Positions 34,330-45,120 of a stretch of DNA of 64,000 nt are shown here, in pieces. A program made the translations under genes and the position numbers. Source of the DNA: Linyphia triangularis (taxonomy: Eukaryota; Arthropoda; Arachnida; Araneae; Linyphiidae); assembly GCA_963978545.1 (NCBI GenBank), contig OZ021728.1, positions 558,001-622,000 on the forward strand. The letters run 5' to 3'. Positions within the stretch are counted from its first letter, which is position 1. Every line of letters begins with the position of its first letter. The notes beneath the pieces were generated by a model, which worked only from the letters and a program-made list of their open reading frames with translations, did no database searches and had not been told where the DNA came from.

Positions 34330-34917
34330 GAGAGGCAATTTTTGGACCCCATCGAACATCATTCTGAATTTTTTAGATTAGGAATCCACTGGTCTGCCGT
34401 GGCAAAAATGGCCGAAACTGATCAATAATCGACTTGAACTAAAATACGATTGCCAAATATGTCATAACTTGCCAAAAATAGAACAAACTTATTCGTCTGG
34501 CAACCCACTTCATTTTGATTTTCAATGAGAAAAAGCGCAAACGATTTCTGATCCTTGGCTAGAAAAACTTATATCTTTTAAAAGTAAGCCAAATTGGCGA
34601 CATCAGTTACGTCATAAGTGACGAAATATTTTTTGCGAACTTGGCTCTCTTTTAATAGATGTATGTAGACCGTCGCCAGATATCCGAATCGTTTGCAACC
34701 GTCTTAATTGAAAATTAAAGAGTGAGGTTTACCAAATAAAAAAAAAAAAGCTCATTATTTGGCAAGTTATGGCGCATTTGGCAATTGGATTTAGTTCAAC
34801 TCATTAAAAGTCGATTTTTGACCAGTTTCGGCCATTTTTGCCACGGCAGACAAGACTCACTTTTCTCTCTATAAAAAATTCAGAATGATGTTCGATGGGA
34901 TCCAAAAATTGCCTCTC
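34330..34917. mobile_element. TIR element, family GAGAGGCAATTTTTGG
   Basis: GAGAGGCAATTTTTGGACC at 34330 and GGATCCAAAAATTGCCTCTC ending 34917 are inverted. The pairing continues inward (CATCGAACATCATTCTGAA) and through GGCCGAAACTG...CAGTTTCGGCC. A related copy lies at about 44175-44970 next to a rhophilin exon. Non-coding. Confidence 0.75.
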
Positions 34918-35654
34918 AGTCTATAAGACTTCCTCCTCAAAATAGGGCGGCACCCACATTCAATGCAACTTGTGTTTGAACTTTTTAATGTCTTTTCACA
35001 CGTTATCGTTCAGACTTTTAGCACTGTAGTGGGGGAATTCCCCGTTTTGAAATCAATTCTACCGCACGTTCCGTTGCCACACGCATTTTTATATGGAATC
35101 ATGGTTTTAATGGGATGGTTCTGTCGGCAAGAAAATGGCGAATGTTGAAGGAAACATCTTTTCTTCTGTCCAATTGTGTCCCTTGAAAGTAATTTTATGA
35201 TGTTTCTACTGACCTACACGAGAAATACGCATAAAAAAATCAAATACCAGTTTTTATATTCACTAACACATCGCCAACTCCGTAAACAGCCCGTGCTGGG
35301 TATTGGCATTCCATTTTAAATATTAAAAACATTTCTATCAGCGAAATGTGCGGCAAACTACATTTCAAATTTTTTTTACAAAAAAATGAACGTGAATTTA
35401 TGCACCCCTATACTAATATCTTTTATTTCTTACGATTAAAACAATTTTATTATTTATTTATTAAAACAGTTTTGGCAGCAGGAAAGAGTTTCTTCGATGG
35501 TCGGTTAAATACTATTTTCGAGCGATTGGATGACTACAAGTTGGTTTATTAGTTTTCCTTAAAAGCGACAGCCCCCAAATTTTATAGAATGCATTGTCAT
35601 CGACAACGAATTTATCTGCCAATGCATAGGAAGGATTTGTATTATAAGCTTTAT
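34918..35654. repeat. Dispersed repeat D and motif
   Basis: 35265-35460 (CACTAACACATCGCC, AACAGCCCGTGCTGG, ATTAAAAACATTTCTA) recurs at 59278-59460 and in part at 60390-60470. The dispersed GAATGCATTGTCATCGACA motif lies at 35587. No gene. Confidence 0.5.
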
Positions 35655-35930
35655 TTTTATGGGTTATGTTATTTTCTATTTCATGAAACGACAGAAATTA
35701 AAAACTCGAATATAACGTCGAATATATTTTATTTTATGTTTGAAACACTTACATCAATGCATATGCAGTCGCGCCATCTATTTTAATTTTCATTTATAAT
35801 TGCTACACATTAAACGAATACATTTTATGTCATTTCATTAAGTGAACATTTTGATACGAAATATGAAGGAGGTTTTGTCTAAATGGACTAAAAGATAGCA
35901 AGAATAGGATCCTTGCTTAGGTCTTCTTCT
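35655..35930. mobile_element. FB3 MITE, copy h
   Basis: Centre GCATATGCAGTCGCGCC and arm TCATTTCATTAAGTGAACATTT then GGAGGTTTTGTC. The left arm is degraded. Confidence 0.65.
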
Positions 35931-36494
35931 GCGCTGAACCATCGATATAAATAAACAACTGGATAGACTGCTTAACGCTGGGAAAATGAAGCCAGATGCA
36001 ATTGGTGGGATAAAAAATACGGATTGCCGACGATTGAAAATAACATTTTGGGTTGTACACAGCAGAAATGTCAATAGCAGACCTTTAATTAGTAATAATG
36101 TGCAAAAAAATATATACTCTAGCATTTTACAAGGCTTTTCGCATTCCCATCCAACTATAAAAGTGAACTGTGTCTTCCCACCAGCTTCGCAATCCCCGGC
36201 GCGTTTTTCTCTTTTCATTGACAATGGAACAGTCTTATCCAGTTGTTTATCTATATCGATGCGCTGAACACGATGACGTAAAATTCCCCGCAATCGCATC
36301 TTTTGTGCTCAAACAAAGCCATTTAGTGATAACGCAACAAATGGACACGAAATCACTTCTTCAAGTACGCGGAAATGACAGGTTTTTACGAGTTATTCAG
36401 CTGAATTTCTTTTGTTTTAATTAAAAGAGAGGAACGCGTGTGAAAGGTCGCCGCTCAATTCATTTTCAACATTTTACGGAAGGGATTCTCTAAT
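35931..36494. repeat. Dispersed repeat, partner of 60157-60330
   Basis: TTAATTAGTAATAATGTGC, TTTCGCATTCCCATCCAACT and TGAACTGTG at 36084-36170 recur at 60153-60250, directly after FB1 copy C. Overlapping frames on both strands (up to 153 codons) have no recognisable domain. Confidence 0.5.
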
Positions 36495-36655
36495 TTTGAA
36501 ATGACACAGAAAGAAGTGGTACGAAAATGAAAAAAACTTGTTTTCATTTAATGTCCATACTATAAAATAAAATAGCAAAAGATAGAACCAGGTGTCCACC
36601 TGGCATATGCATTGGCGTAAGGATTCCAAATAGAAAATAAAATATACATTGGAAG
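36495..36655. mobile_element. FB3 MITE, copy i (partial)
   Basis: GTACGAAAATG, TTTTCATTTAATGTCC and GCATATGCATTGGCGTAAGG in FB3 order. The right half is missing. Confidence 0.6.
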
Positions 36656-36929
36656 CAAAAATTTTTCACTATCGAAGTTATTAATTGTGGTTGGTTAAGT
36701 GGTTGTTTATGGCGCCATATGTTGGTTACCCTTTGGCCAAACATTTGTTAATTGTGGATAACTAATAGTTGAAGAACAAATATTGATTTCAACCGTATAA
36801 ATGCTTCTTTAATTCAAATGTGCGGTACATTTCTTTGGCACCATTTCATTTAATTGTTTTATTCAATTCATTTTATCCATTTATACAATGTATTTTAATT
36901 ATATTATTATTTATATTATAATTTTTACT

Positions 36930-36960
<31 letters not shown>

Positions 36961-37433
36961 GAACTTTTCTGATTGCCAAATGTCCTATACTACATCTGTT
37001 ATATTTGGGCATCCAATCAGGCGATTGGGATAAAAATGTTTAATTCAATTTTTTATAAGTGAGGGGGGGGAATCTAAATTGCTCATTCAAAATGAGCTTA
37101 TAAAACGTGCTGATGAGCTCCACAATAAACCATCGATATAATAAACTTACATAAAAAACTCAGTATATTTTGGTGCTGCCATCTGTTGAAACGACACACT
37201 ACTAATAAAAGAGTCTTTATTATTATGTGCATTTCGGCGAGCAACGTAGAAGTAGCAAAATTTGCGCAACCCGCGATTTCCGCGGGGATGCATTTTTGCC
37301 GTCTATTTAACTGCGCAAACCGCTCTTTCCCCGATCATGTTTTCATTTTGGCTTTTCTGTGATGTTTAACTGTTTATTCAAATTTTGATTAACAGATAGC
37401 GTTAGATGTCCACATTTCTGCGAAATATACTAG
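36656..37433. other. Non-coding intron sequence
   Basis: No gene. A 26-base T run at 36934-36959. GCAAACCGCTCTTTCC and CGCGATTTCCGCGG near 37270-37330 are locally GC-rich but unassigned. Confidence 0.4.
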
Positions 37434-37715
37434 TGTTACGAATTTATGAATATATTTCGTAGCATTAATTATGTAAAAAGAAAAATTTATGTACATTTTG
37501 CATAAGGCAGTGCAATAGTTCGTCTATACTTAATTGGCTTCCATGCAATATGTGTCTTAATGCTTGATAACGAGTTTTACAGAGATAACGCTGGGAAGCG
37601 AGTTTTACTAGGAGCAGGGCATTTAACATTATGGTAATGGCAATCTCGCCAAATTGGCGACGGTTCTGGCTACTGATTTTTGTCGCCAAATTTGGCGAGA
37701 AATCGCCAAGAGCAG
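37434..37715 (+). mobile_element. LTR fragment, same family as 28750-29448
   Basis: TGTTACGAATTTATG, GCATTAATTATGTAAAAAG, GAGCAGGGCATTTAACATTA and ATCTCGCCAAATTGGCG match the 5' 280 bases of the solo LTR. The promoter half is missing, so it is truncated. Confidence 0.8.
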
Positions 37716-38010
37716 GAAGCTCAGCGAGAGATCACCTCCTTTAAATCTGCTTCCCAAATACTTCTATTGGACAAAATACACTTCCACCGAGGCCGAATAT
37801 TTTAACACAAACTTTTTTACTCCAAAACATTCCAAAATACTTTTTTTTGTATTAAAAAATTTGTTGCATAATAATTTCAAAATTTGACATTTTGTGGTTT
37901 TTAATTATTAACTTTATTTTTACTTTTTAAATATTAACTTCATTACTGTACTTTTTAACAAATTAAATTTCTTCATTTTTAACTTAGCGCGCCCTTGTAA
38001 TGATTTTAAG
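37716..38010. other. Non-coding
   Basis: Nothing recognisable. Confidence 0.4.
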
Positions 38011-39090
38011 AGCAAGTCCTAATAAGGATTATTCCCTACATTTGACACATGGGCGCCCCCCGCAGAAATATTTGCAAGGGATTAGATTTTTAGCAAAATC
38101 ATTAATTTTTTTAGAACTGTTAATTAATAATTATGCATTATAAATTAAACTCTTTGAGAATAGTTAAAATTCATGGTATATATTTTTGAAAGCGCAACCC
38201 TGTTAAAGAGAAAAAAAAAAACAAAATAGTAGAAATATATATTTTTAACGATTTTTTTATCATCCAACTAGATGGCATTCAAGAGACAGTGTTTAGAATA
38301 GAGGAATTCGAAGATGCAAAAATACAGAAGAGTAACATTTTTTTTTATTTCTTCCAAGTTTCGGATGAAAAAAATCAAAATGAAACACGAAGATTGTATT
38401 GGAATATGTTCAATTAAATTCTAAAAACAGATTTCAAGATAGTATATCTGGAGACTTAAAAAGCAAATCATTTTCCTAGAATTTTGAGAACTACCCAGGA
38501 AATAAAAGGAATAAATACTTCTACTCATCAGCCTCTAATAATCAAAGACAACAAGCACCTAAAAATCGTCACGCAAGTAGCTATAAAAATGACATAGGAA
38601 AGAAACAAAATACTAAATTAATAGGAAGAAAAAAATGCTCATTGTAACATAAAAGTATAAACGGCATGTGTTTTTTTTATTTTGTTTTTATTTTGGAATT
38701 TACATCTTTTCCCTCATTTTTTAAAAATAATTTTCAAGAGCCAGGGGGGTGCAAGTGCACCTCCTGGGGGCGCCCATGACTTGCTATGTTACAATCTTCT
38801 AGCGCGTTTAGAAACTACTTTGTAGAAAACCTCCTTGACATTTAGTGAGTAGGGACGAAAAAGATCACTTAATTGAAATGACATAAATTGCTTTAATTTA
38901 ATGTCTATCTATTATAAATGGAAATTAAAACAGCAAGGTGGAGCTACTGCATATGCATTGTTGTAAGGATTTCAAATATTTAATAAAATATAGTAGACGC
39001 TATTTTCGTGGCATTTTATTAAGTGATCATTCTACTCTCTAAATTAAAATACAAAGTAGCTTCTAAATGCGCTATGAGATTGTAACATAG
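38011..39090. mobile_element. FB3 MITE, copy j, split by CATGGGCGCC element
   Basis: The left tip AAGAGCAAGTCCTAATAAGG (38009-38047) and remainder 38779-39090 (ACTTGCTATGTTACAATCTT through GCATATGCATTG to AAGTAGCTTCTAAATGCGC) surround the element at 38048-38778. The right arm stops about 45 bases before the acceptor of the next rhophilin exon. Confidence 0.75.
38048..38778 (+). mobile_element. TIR element CATGGGCGCC, copy A
   Basis: Ends CATGGGCGCCCCCCGCAG and CTGGGGGCGCCCATG are inverted. The interior (GCAAGGGATTAGATTTTTAGC; TTAACGATTTTTTTATCATCC) matches copy B at 47978-48761 in reverse orientation. Non-coding. Confidence 0.8.
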
Positions 39091-39133
39091 AGAGTAGAGG
39101 GAATGTGTGTTTTAAATGGAGTTTTGTTTTCAG

Positions 39134-39262
39134 GGTGACGACGAACAAGAAACTCCGAGAGACCGTTGCCTTAGAGTTGAGTTTCGTCAACTCGAACCTG
39201 CAGCTTCTCAAGGAACAACTCGCTGAACTCAACACTTCAGTCAACATATACCAGAACAAGAG
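39134..39262 (+). CDS. RHPN: Rhophilin, HR1 coiled-coil exon
   Basis: Acceptor tttcag|GGTGACG, donor AAGAG|gtacct. The first base completes Lys; then [42 protein letters not shown]. This is the second helix of the HR1 hairpin and the linker to BRO1; LELSFVNS is a family hallmark. It ends with two bases (AG) completed to Ser by the next exon. The upstream intron is 7.35 kb, and an FB3 copy ends about 45 bases before the exon. Confidence 0.93.
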
Positions 39263-41463
39263 GTACCTTCATGTCTTTGCTTTCAATTTCCCATATATGT
39301 TATACGTATAGTATTCGGTCAAAAAAAAAATTCAATTTTTTTTTTTTTTTTTTTCATTTCAAGTGTGAGGTTATTTATGATTTCAAAAAAGTGATCTAGA
39401 AAAAATGTCTGTCAGCATAACTCCCGAACAAATGAACCTACGATGTTTAAATTTGCTGTGCTGGTTGGTGATGGTACTCTTTTTGGAACATGCTGAGTTC
39501 AAAGAGTGGGTGTACGTGGTTAGCATAACTCCAGAACGAATTAGCCAACCTGATGGCTGTGAGGTTAGCGTTCTGGCCTCGCATGCCAAAGGTACCGTGT
39601 TTGAATCCTAGGTTAGGCATGGATGGTTGTGGTTCGGAATCCACGTTAAGCCTTAGATCCCGACTTCATTAGCCGTTATTGTGCACAAAAATAGGTCGTT
39701 GATCGTTACAAACAAAACCAGAACAAATTGAGCTACGATATCTAGGAACGCGGCAGTGTTCCGCCGCCAAGTCCAATGTCAAAGCGGCAAACATGCAAGT
39801 GTATATTATATTGGCAGAGCTTAGGCCCGTTTTCGACAACTCACAGCTCAGCTTCTGTTATAGCTAGAACCATTATTTTTTCTCCCACCATGTTGCTCCA
39901 GGTGAATAGATGAAAAATAACAACATAATTTGAACAAGGGGACATGGTAAAAAAATCCTTTGAAAATCGCCGAAGTCACCGGAATTTCGTTCTTCTGGTT
40001 GAGACCAAAACTTTAGCCAGGCCTACAACCAATACTATTTGATAATTTTACACCATTCTTTTTTTATTCTTCTCAGCTTGATTAGAAGAAGTGCCATTTG
40101 TATGATTTGATAGGTAAGAGGGTCTATACCCCCTGGAAATGAACTCGATACTTGGGAATTTTAGCCAGGCCTACAGCTTAAACGCGTTAATATATTCATA
40201 CCATTCTTTTTTTATTCCTCGCAGCTTGATTAGAGGAAGTGCCTTTTGTATAAACTAAAATGAGTAAGGGGGTCCATACCCTCCAGAAATGATCCCGGAA
40301 GTTGGGAAATTTAGCCCGGGTAATGGCTGATTAAAACAGGTCAATGGATTTCGGATATTCACCTTTCGCTTACTTTTAAGAAGTGACTTTAATACTTTAA
40401 GTTGAACTGTCAAAACGGGAGTAATTAGAAAAAATAAAAATTTCTTATTTTTCTATTAAATTGCATGCTTATAAAAACTCTGAAAACACGTGTTTCAACT
40501 TTTTACTTAGAAAACCACTTTCAGTTTAAAATAAAGTTTCCTAGGTGTCGGGTCGGATTAAACCACGCACCTTCTGATCAAATTTCTCTAAAAATAATAA
40601 CAAGTCTTATATTTCAAGCTTAAAGTGAAAGTGGATTTAAAATGCATTTTTTTTTAATATATATTTATTCGTATGTAAAAGCTGGTAATCCTCAATTTTG
40701 CATAAAAGCAAGTAATTTGTTTGTATGTTTTACTTACAATTACTTATTTTTTAGAATATAATTGCATATTTTTTTGCTCAAGTTATAGTTTTTCTGATTA
40801 TGAAATTGTTTTTCTTGTTGTGGTAAGGAAGATTCCTTTTTAAATGAAACGACAAGGATTTCGATTGCATTGAAAAAATCATGTTTTTCTGTAATTGCTA
40901 AAAAACGACTCTAACGATTTTGTTCAAAATCGTAGTGCTAAAGCCTGTTAAGGTGTTCGAAACATCTCCACCTCCGAAACTCCCGTTAAAATGCTTTAAT
41001 GGCGTAAAAAGTTGAAAAACGAATGCCTTTTAACAAAGAATTCTCTTTCCTTGAGCATACCTCATCAACAATAATCTCTCCTCAGTTTCACTTATAAGAA
41101 AGGATAATATAAGAATTATTGAAAAGTATATACATCGCCAAAATCACCTATTTGGCGAATTTTTTTTTTTTAAAGACTCATACAAGAATTATGGTAAAAA
41201 TATTGCCAAATTGGCAATTTTTTCTAAATGAATGATGAAAATATAAAATGTAACAAAGTAATTGAAAGTTGGCGATGTTGGCACTTAGAATATTATTATA
41301 AATTTTGGAAAAAATGTCAACAAAGGAAAGTTTCTATTTTGATAAATCAATTTGTCGGGATCGAAATGGGAGCAAATGTCTGAAATGTAGAATACATGAA
41401 TGTCTTTTGATCGCTAAAATGCTAATGGTAAAATTTCTTAGCACGGCACGTGTATTCAGCGAC
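39263..41463. other. Rhophilin intron: repeat core, SINE-like segment, Helitron 3' relic
   Basis: The CTTTCAATTTCCCATATATG core lies at 39281. A tRNA-like segment lies at about 39545-39630. A pair of ~110-base direct repeats lies at 40055-40145 and 40195-40275 (CATTCTTTTTTTATTC, GCTTGATTAGA, AAGTGCC, GGGGGTC). Sequence shared with 21240-21380 lies at 40860-41000. A Helitron 3' end (AAATTTCTTAGCACGGCACG ... TATTCAGCGA) lies at 41430-41462. No gene. Confidence 0.5.
39545..39630 (+). mobile_element. Possible tRNA-derived SINE head
   Basis: CTGATGGCTGTGAGGTTAGC could serve as an A-box region, and GTGTTTGAATCC resembles a B box (GGTTCGAATCC with two changes), about 45 bases apart. Unrelated in sequence to the SINE at 3760. 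Only one copy is clear. Confidence 0.4.
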
Positions 41464-41585
41464 TCTATAATAATAAAACAAACTGTGTCTGTGGATCTAT
41501 AAAAACATATTTAAAATTGAAGTAGAGCTCTGAAATTTTCAACATAAGTTTTGGCCTTCTAATTGTACATATGTCAATCAGAAAG

Positions 41586-41625
<40 letters not shown>

Positions 41626-42633
41626 GGGAGATACAGCTCCAAAATTTTCAACGTAAGTAGTTTTAGCCTTCAAATTGTAGTTTTGAAAAACATAATATAA
41701 AATTTTTGTTTTGTCCTTGTTTATTAATTAAAACAAATTAATTAAAAAAACATTTTATAAAACTATTTCTAATGGGGCTACAGCTCTGAAATTTTCAGCA
41801 TAAGTTGTTTTGGCCTTCTAATTGGACTTTTGAAACACAGAATTTTAAATTTTTATTTAGTTCTTTTTAAATTAATTTTTTTAATTAATTAATAAATATT
41901 TTACAAAACTATTTCTAATAGGGCTGCCGCTCTGAAATTTTTAACATAAGTAGTTGTGGCCTTCTAATTGAACTTTTGAAAAACAGAATTTTAGAATTTT
42001 ATTTTTTTAAATTAACAAATATTTTACAAAATGATTTCTAATTGGGTACAGTTCTGAAATTTTCAACACAAGTATAGTTTTGGCCTTCTAATTGAACTTT
42101 TGACAAAAAGAATGTAAAATTTTAATTAGTTTTTAATTAATATGTTCACAAAAAGCGACTTCTGATAGGTCTAGAACTCTAAAAATTTAAACATAAGTAG
42201 TTTTGATCATCTAATTTTTTCTTCATACAAACACGAATTTAAAATAATCTTAAAGGGTGTTGTATTAACGGGTACATTTTTTTTTGTTTTGTTTCTTGAC
42301 AGGGGAGAGGTTTCTAATATTGAGGCTTTACGTAGCAATTAAATTTTATTGAGTGAAGCGAGCTTACGCAGTAATGAACCTTTCAGCGAGCAAAGCGAGC
42401 CTATGCTTTCACTGCAATGAACCTTTCAACGAGTGAAGTAAGCTCGTGCTTATTTGTCAATGAACTTTTTAGAGAACGAAACGAATTCGATTTTGCGTTG
42501 CGATGGACCTTCCTGAAAGCGAAGCGCCAAAAATTGGGGCTTCTACACGAATGACGGATTTCTGTAACGCCTCACAGCTAGCTAAAATATTGCACTTATT
42601 AAAATTTCTTAGCAGAGCACAGTATTCAGCAAG
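41464..42633 (+). mobile_element. Helitron-like element with six tandem units
   Basis: Starts TCTATAATAATAAAACAAAC and ends GCACAGTATTCAGCAAG then T. The inside has six units carrying AGCTCTGAAATTTTCA (41523, 41629, 41777, 41923, 42044, 42169), then GAAGCGAGC/GCGAGCAAAGCGAGC-rich sequence at 42350-42500. It is the opposite orientation of 19632-21105. Its 5' end directly abuts another 3' end of the same family (41430-41463). No helicase gene. Confidence 0.6.
41592..41620. repeat. Poly-T tract
   Basis: 29 consecutive T inside the Helitron array. Confidence 0.95.
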
Positions 42634-42639
42634 TCTATT

Positions 42640-42850
42640 GTTTTTTTCCGCTGAGGCAATGATGGCACAGTTTTTAAGATAAAAACTACTATTTATTCAC
42701 TCTTCAAAGGCAGAAAATTTAAAGACAACAGTTTAATCACCCTCAAGCTTCAACACAAGCTTCAGTAAGAACAACTTCGAATACAGCAATTATACAAGTT
42801 CACTCTAGTAAACAAAGCGATCAGCTCACATCGAAGTCCGAAGTCAATCT
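42640..42850 (-). mobile_element. LTR fragment, same family as 63056-63516
   Basis: GCTGAGGCAATGATGGCACAG, CTCAAGCTTCAACACAAGC and AAAGCGATCAGCTCACATCG match 63068-63290 in order and orientation. The rest of the LTR is missing, where FB3 sequence follows. Confidence 0.8.
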
Positions 42851-43795
42851 GAAAACTTATATAATTATAAATAAATATTAAAATAGCAAAAGACAAAACG
42901 TAGTGGAGCCATTGTATATGCATTGACGTAAGGATTTCAAATATTAAGGCGTCTTCTCACTTTAGGCACCTCGAAAATAGGCTATTTTCGCGATTTTTTT
43001 TCCAAACAATTATGGGATCAAATGGATAATAAACACATCTTTCAAGTACAAGAACATTTTTATTTTTTTTATTTTTTTGAACAATTATTATAATAAAACA
43101 GTAGCATCGAAAAACCCGTGTAGAAATGTAATGTTCGTGGCTTGTTGATGAAATTTCGGAAACTATCCGGCCGATTGTCATGAAATTTGAATGACATATT
43201 CTTCATAGCGCATATCATCAGATTTTTGAAATTTTGATTTGAAGTATTTTTTTTTTTTACAAAAAACTGCAAAAAAACGCGTTTTTTTTTTTTACTTTTT
43301 CGAAAAACGTGCGCCATTTTGTTATTTTCGCGAATATCAAAAATCTGATAATATGCGCTATAGCCATAACTATGAAGAATATGTCATTCAAATTTCATGA
43401 CAATCGGCCGGATTGTTTCCGAAATTTCATCAACAAGCCACGAACATTACATTTCTACACGGGTTTTTCGATGCTACTGTTTTATTATAATAATTATTCA
43501 AAAAAATAAAAAAAATAAAAATTTCTTGTACTTGAAAGATGTGTTTATTATATAGGATCCATTTTATCCCATAATTGTTTGCAAAAATCCTCGAAAAAAA
43601 ATCGCGAAAATAGCCTATTTTCGAGGTGCCTAAAGTGAGAAGACGCATTAAATAAAATATATTAGACGTTACTTTCGAGTTTTTAATTTATGTCATTAAG
43701 TGATCTTTTTCGTATCAACTCACCAAATGTCAAGAAGGTTTTATAGAAAGTAGTTTCTAAATGAAGTATAATATTGTATTTGAGCGAGTATATTA
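42851..43795. mobile_element. FB3 MITE, copy k, split by FB1
   Basis: Left piece 42860-42947 (...GCATTGACGTAAGGATTTC then AAATATTAA) and right piece 43648-43795 (TTAAATAAAATATATTAGACG ...). The intact site is seen in copy j at 38970 (CAAATATTTAATAAAATATA). The right arm ends about 40 bases before the next exon. Confidence 0.85.
42948..43647. mobile_element. FB1 palindromic element, copy B
   Basis: 700 bases between TTAA at 42944-42947 and 43648-43651. It belongs to the variant with the extra AAGCCACGAA near the arm base (also copy D). The right terminus reads GACGCA instead of GACGCC. Confidence 0.9.
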
Positions 43796-43831
43796 ATAGC
43801 ATCATTCTGTTTAATTGTATTGTTCTTTCAG

Positions 43832-43907
43832 TACCCCTCAACTTGTGCCAATGATTCCTTTAGGTCTGAAGGAAACCAAAGAAATAGATTTCAGAGATCC
43901 CTTTAAG
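43832..43907 (+). CDS. RHPN: Rhophilin, start of BRO1 domain
   Basis: Acceptor tctttcag|TACC, donor TTTAAG|gtatga. After completing Ser it reads TPQLVPMIPLGLKETKEIDF, RDPFK. The IPLGLKET motif marks the N-terminal edge of the BRO1 domain, as in Rhophilin, Alix and Bro1. It ends in phase 0. Confidence 0.93.
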
Positions 43908-44174
43908 GTATGAACATTTTTTTAATCTATCCTACTATTTTTAAAGAGTTATCGTCAGGAAAATTTCTTGAGTATGAAAATTATGCTGAAAATACTCGAT
44001 TTTTACATTCACTTACCCAAATGGTAACTTAGGGAAATAAAATAACTGTTTTTGGTCAAAGAAAGTATTCGTTGTTTTTTTTCTTCTTCTTTTTCCTCTT
44101 TGCGTTTCTACTCGCTTTGGAAGGTGAAGAATTAAAAAAAAAAAAAAAAAAAAGTGGTATAGAAATAATATCTG
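43908..44174. other. Rhophilin intron
   Basis: An A run at about 44135-44153; otherwise nothing. Confidence 0.5.
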
Positions 44175-44970
44175 GTCAAAAACGACCAAAACTGTTCAAA
44201 AATCTACTTTGTTGAACTAAGTACGAAATGTGTTACAGGGTTCCCACGGTCATTGAAAGTCATTAAAAGTGCTTAATATTTTTGAACTTGTTTTCAAGGC
44301 CTTGAAAGTGCTGGAAAATGCTTCGAGGTGCTTAAAAGTCATTGAAAATGCTTAGAGGTCCTTAAAAGTCCTTAATTTTTACAGATGTTGTCCAACTGCA
44401 AAATTTCTAAAAATACAATTCGGATTTGCTATTTCCGAGTGACCGCTACTTTATCTGCACAGTATCAGAATTTTCCGACTTATTTGTTTTACGCATCCAT
44501 CAACTTGTAACTTTTTGGGTAGGATATACTTTATTCAAAATTTAAATATGGACCTGATGCCGGAAAACGAATTTTCATAGGTTCTTAAAAACATTAATTA
44601 GGTCCTTGAAAGTCATTGAAAAGTCATTGATTTTCATTCTGTGATTTGAGTGGGAACCCTGTGTTATAACTTTCCAAATAATGGGCATTCTTTTTTCATC
44701 CCTACTACGTCAAGCTTTTAAAAGGGAGCCAAGTTGGAGATAGATATTACGTCACTGATGACGTAATATTTTTTGCATCTTTTAAAAGATGAAAAATGTT
44801 GGGGGCAGGAAAGACAAATCGTAATTGAAAATTAAAGAGTGGTGAATTACCAGACAAAAAAAATAAATTAAAATTCGATTTTTGAATAGTTTCGGCCATT
44901 TTCCTCAATTTAACGGATATTTCTCTGTAAAAGAAAAATTCTGAATAATGTTCGATGTCAATTGATATTC
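44175..44970. mobile_element. TIR element (GAGAGGCAA family) split by hAT MITE
   Basis: Outer parts match 34330-34917: CGACCAAAACTGTTCAAAAA on the left, GTTTCGGCCATTTTCC and TTCTGAATAATGTTCGATG on the right. The interruption is the MITE at 44237-44659. The right terminus lies only 10-20 bases before the exon at 44982, so the element supplies most of that splice acceptor's upstream region. Confidence 0.65.
44237..44659 (+). mobile_element. hAT-type MITE, copy 2
   Basis: AGGGTTCCCACGGTC...GTGGGAACCC, flanked by TGTGTTAC (44229-44236) and TGTGTTAT (44660-44667), a 7-of-8 match to an 8-base duplication as hAT elements make. It holds the SINE-free version of the site split at 3745-3949. Confidence 0.75.
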
Positions 44971-44981
44971 TCTTCGTTTAG

Positions 44982-45059
44982 GACTTTATCCTCGAACACT
45001 ACAGTGAAGACAGCAGCCAATACGAAAATGCAATCAAAGAATTCATGGACATCCGACAG
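44982..45059 (+). CDS. RHPN: Rhophilin BRO1 exon
   Basis: Acceptor cgtttag|GAC, donor CGACAG|gtaaac. It encodes DFILEHYSEDSSQYENAIKE, FMDIRQ. DFILEHYSED is strongly conserved in rhophilins. 26 whole codons, phase 0 at both ends. Confidence 0.94.
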
Positions 45060-45120
45060 GTAAACTTCTAAAAACTGTTATTTTAGAATATTCCTTTCTA
45101 TTTCCGTGATCACGCTTGCT

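Larger units (their letters stand above)
32575..34330. mobile_element. FB3 MITE, copy g, split by FB1 and a Helitron
   Basis: Three FB3 pieces in order: 32575-32642, 33339-33451 and 34182-34330. Removing FB1 (with one TTAA) and the Helitron restores a continuous FB3: ...ACGAAAATTATACGATTAA + TAAAATGG...AAAATATA + TTAGACGCTATTTTCG. Other FB3 copies show the same text uninterrupted. Confidence 0.85.

Noticed and set aside
35838..36299. 153-codon minus frame with overlapping + frames
   Set aside because: It lies over FB3 and a dispersed repeat that recurs at 60157 without keeping an open frame.
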